Counted from the stretch's first letter, positions 20,644 to 31,043 are shown. The stretch: DNA of 64,000 nucleotides from Torymus aiolomorphi (GCA_036365515.1 CM070874.1:19974209-20038208); one strand, 5' to 3'. The notes: generated from the letters alone by a model not told the origin. A program made the numbers and translations.

Positions 20644-21702
20644 CTAAGGGAGCAAATGCTCGATCAAGTGTCCGTTCTCTCTGAAACATATTTGCATCCT
20701 TCTTCGGAAGCTTGCTTGAACATTCCTCAATGTTTCCACTGAAATGGATTGGAAAGCTTCCATAATTCTTCCTCTCATGTTCTCTAAGGTTGTTGGAGCA
20801 TGTGCAAAAACTTTGCCTTTAACTACTCCCCACAAAAAAAAGTCAAGAGGTGTGAGGTCTGGGGATCTAGGCGGCCACTCGTGTACTTGGCTGCCGATGC
20901 TAATCCAACGATTACGATACATATCATTGAGAAAATTCTTGACTGATCGAACGCGATGTGCAGGAGCTCCATCTTGATGAAACCACATATCCCGCCGTAA
21001 GATAAGTGGGATATCTTCTAATAGAGCAGGTAGCTGGTTTTGCAAAATATCCAAATACAATTGTCCATTCAAATTTTGATTGTAAAAGATAGGTCCCAGC
21101 ACAAGATCTCCAATTATACCTGCCCACACGTTTATTGACCAACGTCTCTGGATTCGATGATCTCGTTGCCAATGAGGATTTTGTTCAGCGTAATAGTGGG
21201 CATTATGAAGATTGACACCACCTATATTATCAAATTTTGCTTCATCTGAGAATAGAACTGGATCAAAAAAGAAAGGGTCCCTACGTATCTGATTATTTGC
21301 CCATTGACAAAAATTTAAACGCCGTGCATAATCTCCATCCTCTAGTATTTGTGTAAGGCGAACGTGGTAGGCGTGAAATTTAGATGTTTTCAACAGGCGA
21401 TTTACTGTTGATTTGGGAACACCATGCATTCGTTGCAAATCTCGTGTTGAAATGTGGAGATTTTCAGCAATAATAGCTCGCACACCCAGCGCAATGTGCT
21501 GTTTCGTTCCAGTTTTGCGCCTCTTACGAACGATGGAGCCTTGTGCAGCTCGCGTTAATAATCTTTTGATGGCTTTCCTATCTGGGTGACGGGCATTGGG
21601 ATATTTCTCAGCATAGCGTCTTTCTGCAGCCCTATAATTATCATGACATTCACCAACAACTTTTATCATATTTACAATCTCCTGGGGCGTGTAATCAGCC
21701 AT
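20644..21702 (-). CDS. Mariner/Tc1-superfamily transposase, 352 aa, intact
   Basis: A DNA cut-and-paste transposase acting in the nucleus on its own terminal repeats. Residues 1-60 form a helix-turn-helix of the DUF4817 type (TPQEIVNMIKVVGE, then HPDRKAIKRLL). A second HTH spans about 76-105 (HISTRDLQRMHGVPKSTVNR). The catalytic triad is visible: D153 in FSDEAKF, D244 in HQDGAPAH and D287 in PDLTPLDFFLWG, with 42 residues between the last two. That is close to the DD41D spacing of rosa-like elements; copies A and B have 41. Full length, no internal stop, ATG at 21702. Little conservation outside the core distinguishes it from the CACGGTGACC family, so it is a separate lineage. It could be active if the TIRs are functional; sequence alone cannot say. 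Confidence 0.9.
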   Translation of the reverse strand: MADYTPQEIVNMIKVVGECHDNYRAAERRYAEKYPNARHPDRKAIKRLLTRAAQGSIVRKRRKTGTKQHIALGVRAIIAENLHISTRDLQRMHGVPKSTVNRLLKTSKFHAYHVRLTQILEDGDYARRLNFCQWANNQIRRDPFFFDPVLFSDEAKFDNIGGVNLHNAHYYAEQNPHWQRDHRIQRRWSINVWAGIIGDLVLGPIFYNQNLNGQLYLDILQNQLPALLEDIPLILRRDMWFHQDGAPAHRVRSVKNFLNDMYRNRWISIGSQVHEWPPRSPDLTPLDFFLWGVVKGKVFAHAPTTLENMRGRIMEAFQSISVETLRNVQASFRRRMQICFRENGHLIEHLLP

Positions 21703-22239
21703 CTCAAAAAGGAATATGGTACCACAAAAGAAATTTGGTTTTCCACTTCAATTGTATGTATAAAAAGAAATTAAGAAGGCAATTTTCGGAAATGAGCGAA
21801 AAAGTTATTTATTCTAATAAACACATGAAATCATTACCGTATGCCATTCAATAATAAGAAATCAAAAGGTTTTCTTTATTTGTCCTGTGCACAGTGACAC
21901 CACTAAAAATAACTAACTCTACCTATTTTCGAGTGCAGTATTGTTATTACTCTTTAAAAAAAATGAAAATATTCCCAAATTGACCAAACTAAAGAATTCG
22001 AATATTTATAATTGACTCATAACAAAACCATTAAATCATCACCTCATAACTACCTTAAAGTAATCGGTCACTCGTACTTAAAAAATATCATTTGACGTAG
22101 CCGTACATTTCAATGGTGCAAACCTAACCAAAAAAGAACAAGAAGAAAAGTACCTTTTCATACCGAAAATTAATCCCAAAAATCCTTCAGAGTTACGCTG
22201 ACAAAAGTAAAAACACATCAGATTAAAAAAATTAATTTG

Positions 22240-22862
22240 ACCCCAATTGACCTCAAGCACGATTTGACCCTTAATTGACCCCAGAGGGCCAACTTTGACA
22301 CCATATGACGGTACATATCTGAACGTAAAATTTTCTTCTCTTTCCATTTCCGAGGTCAAAAATAAGGCGATTTAAAAAAAATCGACTTGACCTTAAATTA
22401 ACCTTCCAGATCACGGTTAAAGTCAAGGTCGAGGTCAAGGTCATATTCGGACGTAAATTCTTCCGCTCTTTCCATTTCCAGGGTCAAAAATAAGGGGTTC
22501 CATTTTATAAAATCAACTTACCTTAAAATGACCTTGAACGTCAAGGTCAATTTTGTCCTTCCTAGAGGTATTCCCAGGTCGACCTCATTAAATTAGCTGG
22601 TTGACCTTGAAACCCCAACATATCAGACCTTTCTGAACGTAAAATTTTCTGATCTTTCCATTTCCGGGGTCGAAAGTAGGGATTCTCATTTAAAAAAATC
22701 ACTTTGACCTTGAAATAACCTTGAAAATAGAGTTCAAGGTCAAAGTCGTTGTTACCATTAGCTGACCCCCTTTGCACCCTACAACTTTTGTTTTTAAAGT
22801 TTTTTTCCATCTCTCATACTTTTCAAGATATTTGCCTGGGGCTATTAAAATGGGACACCTGT
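22240..22862. repeat. Right TIR of the 3.0-kb element
   Basis: Reverse complement of 19827-20450 with scattered substitutions and a few small indels. Ends in CACCTG before TA. Confidence 0.75.
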
Positions 22863-22865
22863 ATA

Positions 22866-23091
22866 AACAGATGTATAGGTACATATGTAGACTCGTCCGC
22901 ATAAGTCCCGATCCGTTTACGTAAGTTGTCCGCATAAGTATCGTTTCCAATAGACCCGTGTCTGCACAAGTTACGCTTGACTAAAGAAATAATTCTCTCT
23001 CTATGTAGACACTAAAAAATGTCTGCACAAGTCGATGAAAGTCCGCATAAGTACCGTTCCCATTAAGGATGCGTCCACATAAGTTACCTTT

Positions 23092-23100
<9 letters not shown>
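22866..23100 (+). repeat. 235-bp dispersed repeat with GTCYGCAYAAGT words, copy 2
   Basis: Near-identical to 7020-7255, including the CTAAAGAAATAATTCTCTC segment at 22981. It is followed by (TA)n to 23136, as in copy 1. Confidence 0.75.
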
Positions 23101-23138
<38 letters not shown>

Positions 23139-23696
23139 GATATTTCAGGTGAAGTCAGCAGCTCAAAACTTTAAAATCGCTCGAAACTCGTTTTCTTTTA
23201 GTTTTATATGGAAAAAAAATTTTCCTCAAATTTTAGGTCGATATTTGCAAAAATAAAAAAGCTATGCAATATTGAAAATTCAATTTTTTTGCAATATTTG
23301 GTTAAAATTCATTTTTTCTTGATACTTTTTGTATAGAACATTGGTTGGCAAAAAGTTTGCATTTTTCTGTAGAATGTTACAGTATTTATTTTATGGCCCT
23401 TTTTGAAAGTCTCTGATTGGTTGCTTCTCAGTATACCTTCATCGAAGGATATTGAGGCTGCGGCCAAATATTTTTTATTCAACAAATTTTTTTTTATATT
23501 CTTCTTCGAAAACTCTTCAAAATATTTTTTTGATCAATACTGGCCGAGCAAAGGGAAAAAAGTTACAATTTTTTGAAATATCAAGAAAAATCCATAATTT
23601 CAATTTTTGATAAGATGATTCATGAAACTGAATATTATTCATATATCTTATGGCATGGGCCGTACCACTGAATTTTGTTAGAGCATCAAATAGAAC

Positions 23697-23761
<65 letters not shown>

Positions 23762-24522
23762 CTATTTTCAAAAATATTAGGCTACACAATAAGCGATACC
23801 TAATTATGAATTAATAATAAATTAAGCTATAGAGATTAATTACTATAAAGCTGTCAAAATGAAATCATGCAACAGACTCATAATTTCATTCATAATTAGG
23901 TATCGCTTATTGTGTAAGCCTAATATTATTGAAAAAAAAAAAATATATATATATATATATATAATGTTTTATTTGATGCTCTAACAAAATTCAGTGGTAC
24001 AGTCCACGCCATGATGTATGAATAATATTCAGTTTCATTAATCAGGTTATCAAAAATTGAAATTATGGATTTTTCTTGATATTCCAAAAAATTGTAACTT
24101 TTTTCCCTTTGCTCGGCTAGTATTGATCAAAAAATATTTTGAAGGGTTTTCGAAGAAGAATACAAAAAAAATTTGTAACATAAAAAATATTTGGCCCCAG
24201 CTTCAATATCCTTCGAAGAAGGTATACTAAGAGGCAGCCAATCAGAGACTTCCAAAAAGGGTCATAAAATAAATACTGGAACATTCTACAGATAAAATGC
24301 AAACTTTTTGCCAATCAATGTTCTATACAAAAAGATGCAAGATTTTGAGTTAAAAAATGATACAAAAATTGCAAAAGAATTGAATTTTCAATATTGCATA
24401 GCTTTTTTATTTTTGCAAATATAGACCTAAAATTTCAGGAAAATTTTTTTTTCATAAAAAACTAGAAGAAAACGAGTTTTGAGCGATTTTTAAATTTTGA
24501 GCTGCTGACTTTACCTTAAATA

Positions 24523-24524
<2 letters not shown>
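23139..24524. mobile_element. 1.4-kb foldback element with ~560-bp arms
   Basis: The left terminus GATATTTCAGGTGAAGTCAG is mirrored at 24505-24524 as the complement of GATATTTAAGGTAAAGTCAG. Arms run 23139-23700 and 23962-24524 with moderate divergence, so it is older than 7276-8786. The centre holds (TA)n tracts and a smaller nested MITE. No coding capacity. Confidence 0.8.
23776..23930. mobile_element. ~155-bp MITE nested at the foldback centre
   Basis: Inverted ends of ~36 bp: TTAGGCTACACAATAAGCGA at the left and its complement (TCGCTTATTGTGTAAGCCTAA) at the right. Surrounded by AT-rich sequence; TA target likely. Confidence 0.7.
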
Positions 24525-24580
<56 letters not shown>

Positions 24581-24635
24581 GCACGCACGCACGCACACAC
24601 GCACGCACGCATGCACGCACACACGCACACACACA
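24525..24635 (+). repeat. (CA)n microsatellite with CGCACGCA variants
   Basis: Pure CA repeats, then a mixed CGCACGCA part. It directly abuts the CTAGG terminus of the next Helitron fragment. Confidence 0.9.
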
Positions 24636-25273
24636 CTAGGGGGTACCCCCCTACTCGCTCCGCTCGTCAACCCCGATTTTAAGTAACAATCCATTTGTTC
24701 TATTTTTTCCACATAACGCAAGAGGTAAATAAATGAATGCATTTTTTTAGTGGTATCTCGAGTAGGCCTAATCCACATTTAAATAAATATCATATATAAT
24801 TTTTATTGTGATATTGAATAAGATATTTTATAACATCATTTAAATACTTCTATTATATATATATTTTTATTATGTAATTTTTTTTTAATGTATTATTCAC
24901 GATAAGAATCTTGATCTGATCCATATTTAAATAAATTTCATATACAATTTACATGTAGTCGTTGATTAAGATCTTATAACATCATTTGAAAAATTTCTCC
25001 TTTTTTTATACTGCTATTGTGTATACTTTATATTGGGAAATTTGTTTTTTGAATGTATAAGAGTATATTTATGTCATCAAATTTGATTTAAAAATCTTTT
25101 GTTGTATTTTATTTTTATTATTTTATGTATTAAACTGAAAGTTAAGTAAATTTCGTATACCGAATACATTTAGCTATTGATTTAGATCTCTTATAACATC
25201 GTTTAAACAATTTCTCATTTATTTTATACTATTATTGCGTATATTTTATATTGTGAATTTTTTTTTTTAATAT

Positions 25274-26365
25274 TGTAACGGGGTTCAGTTACGGAGAGGG
25301 TATTAATCCCTCTCAGGGGTTCGCCGGGTAATCTACGGGTGTAATCTACGCCCGGGCAACTCACCGTTGTAGAATCACCTGTAGTCCGGCAGAAGCGCCT
25401 CGGCACAGGTTCCGAACATGCGAGCCCGGCTTCTATTGTAGAAAGCCTAGGCCGCCTTCCCCTAGAACCGGCGCTGCGCTCTGCCGCTGCTGCCAACTCC
25501 TGCCCGCGAACTACCGGCTGCTCGCTAAGACCTAGCGTTACCAGCGCAGCCGGCTTTTCCCGCGTACAACGCCGCTCGGGCTAACCTCTCGAGCGGCTAT
25601 TGAGATACTTACACCCTGCTACCTTGCCCCTGCAGGAGACGATGTGTTCGGCTAACTGCAGCTGCTGAAATGGGTAGAGGGCGGTATTCGGGAAATCATG
25701 CATAGGTTAAGGCGCGCTCAATAAATACTCGTGACTCGACAAGTTAAGATAAAAACAAGGTTTTAATACGAAGAAGATGGTCGCGCAAGGGGCGCGAAAC
25801 CCGAACAAACTTTATTACAACACGCGACAGGCCGAGACTTCAACTACCGCACGCACGCTCGCGGTTACGGTGGAGCCGCTTATCCGCGGGTGACGGGGGG
25901 GGGGGGGGGGGGGGATGCACCACGCGCCCGTCACCAAGAAGCACCGATGCAAGTGTAAGCCCTACTTACTCGGGGCTGGCCAGCCATCGCACGCGGTGCT
26001 CTCGCCGTTCCTTTCTCTCTCTCTTCCTCGCGCTCTGCTACCCTCGTGCCCTCTCTCTCTCTCTCGCTCCTCCACTCCTCGCAGTGGTGGCGGCGTGGTC
26101 ACGTGGGTGGCAGCGGGCTCTCTCTCGCACTTCACACACGTTTCTTTTTCTTTCGCGCGTCACGACCTCCGCGGACACTTGTTGCGCGTGATGGCGAACA
26201 ACTCAACATGGCCGCGGCGTCCTTTTCGAGGCAGCACCGCGGCTTCTTCCCCGTTTGTCTCGGGAGCGCGCCGCGCGGCGCGCCACGGAGCACTCCAGGC
26301 GGGAGCGCGCTAGCTTCGCTCCCGCTTTATGTAGTTCACGACTCTCATTATCAGCGCCCGTTACA
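25274..26365. mobile_element. 1092-bp solo LTR inserted in the Helitron fragment
   Basis: Starts TGTAACGGGG, ends CCCGTTACA, is GC-rich and C/T-tract-bearing, and interrupts AT-rich Helitron sequence that resumes on both sides. Flanks read ATAT and ACAT, an imperfect target duplication. Similar in length, ends and layout to the LTR at 397-1473. A run of 20 G at 25895-25914 lies inside. Frames within it (25915-26390 and 25224-25496) are not credible genes. Confidence 0.7.
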
Positions 26366-26634
26366 ACATATAAGAGCATATTCACGTTAAAAATTTTGAT
26401 TTAAAAATCGTTTCTTTGATTTTATTTGTATTTTTATGGATCAAATCGAAACTTAATTAAATTTTATATACAATTTTCATTTAGCTAATCATTAAAATCT
26501 CTTATCATTTAAATAATTTTTCCTTTATTTTATACTGTTATTGCGTATATTTTATATTGAGAAATTTAGTTTTTGAATATATATGAACATATTTAATAAA
26601 TATATGCAATGTATACACATATTTACTAATATAA

Positions 26635-27970
26635 CTAAATTTTTTTATAATTATCAAGAATTTCTTCCCAAACTATATTTTCAATTTCTAATGAATTTTC
26701 TAAATTATTTTGTATATGTATGTTATATGGATTTCTACACCTTGGTAAAGCAAAATATAATTGACCGTGTGAGAATAATTGCCTTTTGATGTATAACTGT
26801 ACATAATCAAAACTTTGTCCCTGAGATTTATTAATGGTCATGCAAAATACTAATGTTAATGGAAACTGTTTTCTATAAAGAATAAAAGGTAATGAAGAAG
26901 ATTCTCCTGTATTTAATGTAATTCTAGGAATAAAAACTCTATTACCTACTTTTTCTCCTGATAATATTTCCGCTTCAATATTATATTTAAATAATTTGGT
27001 TATTTTAAGTTTAGTATCATTACACAAACCTTCGTGTATACTCAAATATTTAATTAACATAACAATAGCATTAACTTTTAAATCTAATTTAAAATCTATT
27101 GGAAAAAGTAGATGAATGTTGTCATCACTTTGATCAACACCTTTATGAGTCGCATAATCTGTACTATAATAAGTCCTTTTATCACCATTTAATAACATTA
27201 AAATTTTTTCATTCAAAAATTTAATGTCTTCATTATGAGGTGCTAAAATAACACGATCATAATCATTTATTTTATTAATATTTTTATAAATTTGTAAGCA
27301 AACATCGTTAGTTCTCCAATTATTAGGTATTATAACAGAATTTATATTACCGTCTCCAATTTGTAATAATAATTTCGAGAATTCATTATTCTGAGAACGA
27401 ATATTGTGTTTTAATTTGAAAATTTTAAATAAAAGCCAAAATTCAGAATATCTAATAGTGTCTTCAATTATAGCGCTTCTAAATTCATGTTTCATTAGTG
27501 GGAGTATTTGTGAAAATGACCTCCTAAAATTATTAATTTTCCCCCAAAAGGTAAATCGTTTGTACATAAATCTCTTAATGATCTGTCAATAATTTCTAAA
27601 GCATTTTTGGATATCATAGATGCTTCATCCTAGATTATGACTTTCGTTTCTCTTAATTTCTTTTTATTTGATTCTAATTAAAAAAAAAAAACATTTTCAA
27701 TACTATTTAAATCTAATGGCAATCTAAAGGTTCTATGAGTAATCATTCCGTTGGGTAAGAGAATAGATGCTATACCAGTCCAAGCCATTGATATAATATT
27801 TTTTCCTTTTGATAGAAAATAATAAATTAAAGTTATATACAAATGTTTTACCCGAACCTCCAGGACCACCCATAAAATTGATTTTATTTATATTTTTTAT
27901 AAGTTGTTTGAAAATAAATTTTTGATCTTCATTTAAATTTGTAAACATATCTTCGAATATTTCCTTACTA
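26635..27970 (-). pseudogene. Helitron Pif1-like helicase, C-terminal two thirds (inactivated)
   Basis: Helitron proteins join a HUH replication initiator to a Pif1-type SF1 helicase; only helicase is present here. In order on the minus strand are the Walker A motif GGPGGSGKT near 27850-27880, an AWTGIASILLP segment in another frame, a DEASM Walker B near 27620 preceded by an in-frame TAG (27630-27632) where Trp is usual, then an uninterrupted 310-codon stretch with INKSQGQSFDYV and FSHGQLYFALPR (helicase motifs V-VI). At least two frame changes lie in 27640-27870. Closest alternative is a host PIF1 gene, but host PIF1 lacks this C-terminal context and a Helitron 3' end lies downstream. Confidence 0.8.
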
Positions 27971-27975
27971 ATTGG

Positions 27976-28199
27976 ATTATGTCAAGAGGACACTACCGCT
28001 GACAGTCCACACGAACATATAACGAATTTAATATTGTTTATGCCTAGGGCAAAGCGTTCCTGTAGATGGCAACGCGCCGTCGATTTGATGTTTCTGGAAC
28101 TCCTGCTACTTTTTTGAACGTCTGCTGCTCCTTCGCAGTGCCCTCGCAGAATATAGCGTGAGTTTACATTTAAATGTTGCAAGTGAAAATGTTCACTAC
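27976..28199. other. Unassigned 220-bp segment
   Basis: Moderately GC-rich sequence between the Helitron remnant and a foldback element. A 66-codon frame on the minus strand has no recognisable features. Nothing else seen. Confidence 0.3.
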
Positions 28200-28203
28200 T
28201 TAA

Positions 28204-28948
28204 GGGGACACCTTTTTTCTCTGAAATAAGAAGTCACATTTTAATACATAAATGTAAACTAATTATTTCATACTTCTTACATATAAAAGTGGGTATATTT
28301 ACCTTACCTTAAAACTTTCTCCGATGGGCCTTTTATATGGTCCAGAACCATAGTCATCGATGAAACAAGTTTTTGCACTAACCGTAAGCTTTGAAATTTT
28401 CCTGTGGATGGATTGACTCCAGATTTGAACTAAATTACTCCTGAATAGTATAATTCTCATATGAGTGTAGGGATTTTTGATCTAATGAGAAAAAAAAAAA
28501 GTGCTGTTTTTCAAGAGTTTTTTTTTAATTTTTTTAAATTTTTTATATTTAGGATTAAATGTCGGAAAAAATTTTTACATCAGAAAAATTATGAAAAAAT
28601 ATAAAAAATTTAAAAAAATTAAAAAAAAACTCTTGAAAAACAGCACTTTTTTTTTTTCTCATTAGATCAAAAATCCCTACACTCATATGAGAATTATACT
28701 ATTCAGGAGTAATTTAGTTCAAATCTGGAGTCAATCCATCCACAGGAAAATTTCAAAGCTTACGGTTAGTGAAAAAACTTGTTTCATCGATGACTATGGT
28801 TCTGGACCATATAAAAGGCCCATTGGAGAAAGTTTTAAGGTAAGGTAAATATACCCACTTTTATATGTAAAAAGTATGAAATAATTAGTTTACATTTATG
28901 TATTAAAATGTGACTTCTTATTTCAGAGAAAAAAGGTGTCTAGCCCCC
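28204..28948. mobile_element. 745-bp foldback element flanked by TTAA
   Basis: Arms of ~340-360 bp pair 28204-28550 with 28590-28948, nearly perfectly. Ends are GGGGACACC and the complement of GGGGGCTAGACACC. TTAA occurs at 28200-28203 and 28949-28952, as for TTAA-specific (piggyBac-type) elements, though the GGGG ends are not the usual CCC of that family. Non-coding. Confidence 0.75.
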
Positions 28949-28952
28949 TTAA

Positions 28953-29555
28953 GGAGGTTCGATACCAAAATGAATAATATAAGATCATTCCAAAAATTTA
29001 ATATGTTGTTCTTTGATTGATTTTCTATAAGTGTGGGATCTTCAGATCATTTGTCAACTTGGTTATGAAATTATTGAACTTCAAAGTTCAACTCTTATAC
29101 ACGAGTTCTTATGGAAGTACCTTTGCTAAAACACAAAACACTTAGGATACGATTCTTTACAAAATATAAGAATGATCCAAAAAACTATTCGCAATATAGC
29201 AAATATACAGGAGAATGTTTGTACGAAGTCGATTCGTACGTTTATAGACCTCGATTCTGAGTACTGCGGCAAAATGTAAACAAACGATCTAGTTCGTTGG
29301 CTGCGAGAAGGGGTGCGCGGTGAGCGGAGCGGCGCGCGCGGTGCGAAGGGAAACCTTCCTCCTTCCCCGCACGCTGAGAAGTATCTATCCTCTTTAAGCA
29401 AAAATAAAAGAAAAATTAATCAAAAGATACAGGCTTTTTATTCGCCCGTTATAACGAAGACTTCGTTAAAAAAAAATCCCCCTTCTAATAATATGAAAAA
29501 ATACAATGCTTTTTTTTCGTACTTAGACAATCAAGTTTTATTTAAGTCACAGGGA
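28953..29555. other. Unassigned stretch with a short GC-rich block
   Basis: AT-rich sequence interrupted by a GC-rich block (29290-29390) with GCGGAGCGGCGCGC and AACCTTCCTCCTTCC. Overlapping frames on both strands are not credible genes. Confidence 0.3.
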
Positions 29556-29559
29556 CGCG

Positions 29560-29815
29560 AAAGGACACGGAGGAAAGCGGGGAGATAGTTTTCATTTTGC
29601 GGAGGGACAACGTGGGGGGACGATGGTGAGGGACAATGCGGAGGGATGCGGAGGATCGCGAGGGGATAGTTTTCATTTTGTAATTTTCAATGCGGAGGGA
29701 CAATGCAAACCCCAAATAACGCAAAAAAGCAGTGAATTTTACGTTATTTTGTGGAGGGAACTTTGCGGAGGGACGCGGAGGGACGCGGAGGGACGCGGAG
29801 GGTTAGCGCCTTAAT
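29560..29815 (+). repeat. GCGGAGGGA minisatellite
   Basis: GGACGCGGAGG and GCGGAGGGACAA words recur; a longer block (GGGGATAGTTTTCATTTTG) occurs near 29580 and 29663. The last 60 bp are pure GGACGCGGAG repeats. Confidence 0.75.
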
Positions 29816-29850
29816 TGAGCTTACAACTATATAGTATAGTAAGATATATA

Positions 29851-30445
29851 CTAGTGGGGCTTTGCCTCCCCGCTCGCTTCGCTCGCTAATACCCGACGTG
29901 TTGAAAAAATTAATATAATAAAAAATATTTTAAATTATATACTTTTGATAAAAATTACTGTTTCATAAAGTCATAGATAATTTATTTTTTTAATAATTTT
30001 TACCATACGTAACAAAAAAATACTTTTTTTCATTAGAAAAAATATAGTATTGTGGTATGTTTACATATTTCATTTTTTTCGTAAAATTATCATTTTTATT
30101 TAATTTAAACCATGCTGTTAATGTAGTTTCCCATTTATTTAATTCATTTCATATATATTTTTTTTATCAAAAATAATCTTCTGTTGATTTCCTGTATGAA
30201 TAGATAATCTTATAACTGTACGACTTCTACCACACAACGGAAATTGTTGCCATGCAGCTTCCATTGGACTTAAATGGACTCAATTTTTTTTTTATCAGAA
30301 TCTAATTTTACAAATGCAATCTAAAGGTAATCTAAATGTACGATGACTGGTCATACCCTTTGGTAATAAAATAGAAGCTATTCCTGTCTAAGCCATAGAT
30401 ACAAACTTTTTTTTTTAATGAAATAAAATAATATATCAAAGTTTT
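29851..30445 (-). mobile_element. Second Helitron fragment: 3' end plus rearranged helicase pieces
   Basis: The plus strand starts CTAGTGGGGCTTTGCCTCCCC then GCTCGCTTCGCTCGC, the same 3'-end layout as 24636. Minus-strand translation gives PMEAAWQQFPLCG (about 30180-30270), a motif normally before the helicase domain, and a separate helicase piece like AWTGIASILLP (about 30300-30410). The helicase piece lies 5' of PMEAAW on the minus strand, reverse of their normal order, so the fragment is rearranged. Confidence 0.6.
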
Positions 30446-30454
30446 ATATCAGAG

Positions 30455-30713
30455 ATTTGTGAGGTCGCTGATCAAGATTTTGCTACTGGAATTTCGAAGT
30501 TCAAAGTGGCGGATCCAATATAGCGGTTAATAGTTCGAGAAAAGCTTAGGTTTTTCTCAAAATTGGAATACACAGGTTTCGAAGTCGCTGATCATGATTT
30601 TGCTAACAGACTTTCGACATTCAAAATATCGGATCCAATTTGACGGTTAAAAGTTCAAAGGAAGCTTAGACTTTGCTTAAAGTTTGTATACAGAGGTTTT
30701 CGAGGTCGTTCAT
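30455..30713 (+). repeat. ~120-bp tandem repeat, left part of an array split by BEL/Pao copy 1
   Basis: GARGTCGCTGATCA starts near 30461, 30581 and (GAGGTCGTTCAT) 30702. The array resumes after the retroelement at 38389 with GAGATCGCTAATTA and CTTCCAATATGTCCG. The inserted element thus sits inside a repeat unit. Confidence 0.75.
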
Positions 30714-31042
30714 TGTTCGGGATTCAGCGTCCGACGACGCCGAGGGCGTTCCCCTTTTCCGGCTACATATACCACAAGAGCGCGCGAGAGCCGCACCGAT
30801 CAGCACTGGCCACGCGTCTCTCTTCCCGCCCCCTCCAACTACCAAGGCACGCCGACGGCACATCCGACGCTGTGCGGCGTCGGTTCAGCTCGCGACGGCA
30901 GGAGAGATAGCAGCAGCTCACACGACTGTATGCCTACCATACGGCACAACAGACACGCTTTAATAAAGAAAATTTATCTCCACACGAAACGCCTCCATCT
31001 TTTGAACCCGTCCAGTCCAACGATCCAAACCCTTACAAAACA
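30714..31042 (+). repeat. 5' LTR of BEL/Pao copy 1 (329 bp)
   Basis: TGTTCGGGAT...AAAACA. Carries a TATA-like ACATATAC near 30764 and an AATAAA poly(A) signal at 30962-30967. Confidence 0.9.
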
Positions 31043-31043
31043 T

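Larger units (their letters stand above)
19825..22862 (-). mobile_element. 3.0-kb long-TIR mariner/Tc1-superfamily element with an intact transposase
   Basis: The left end is TA-CACAAGGTGTCCCATTTTAATC and the right end the complement of TA-CAGGTGTCCCATTTTAATAG; the two ends differ by a two-base insertion. Arms of ~620 bp pair 19827-20450 with 22240-22862. The arms are dense in TCAAGGTCA (19976-19984, 20079-20087, 20152-20160) and TGACCTTGA (19947-19955, 20140-20148). The element interrupts a junction between unassigned GC-rich DNA and a dispersed repeat. It is the youngest-looking coding transposon in the window. Confidence 0.8.
24636..27975 (-). mobile_element. Helitron 3' fragment (helicase remnant to 3' hairpin end), split by a solo LTR
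   Basis: On the minus strand the fragment runs from the helicase ATP-binding region (27948 downward) to a GC palindrome (GGGGGTACCCCC) and a CTAG terminus at 24636. The TTTATACTATTATTGCGTATATTTTATATTG block recurs three times (about 25010, 25225, 26535), so the AT-rich part is a local repeat. No replication-initiator domain remains; the 5' part is lost. Boundary at 27975 is approximate. Confidence 0.7.

Noticed and set aside
20509..20977. Two 77-codon frames on the plus strand
   Set aside because: Antisense shadows of the intact transposase and its 3' flank.
24452..24778. Cys/Val/Arg-rich frame across the (CA)n tract, also at 42872-43123, 45821-46100 and 55498-55698
   Set aside because: Translations of dinucleotide repeats.
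25915..26390. Overlapping frames of 114-132 codons in the GC-rich block
   Set aside because: Located inside the solo LTR; biased composition and no domain.
26635..27567. Host PIF1 helicase gene
   Set aside because: Broken upstream, lacks host-type N-terminus, and is followed by a Helitron 3' end.
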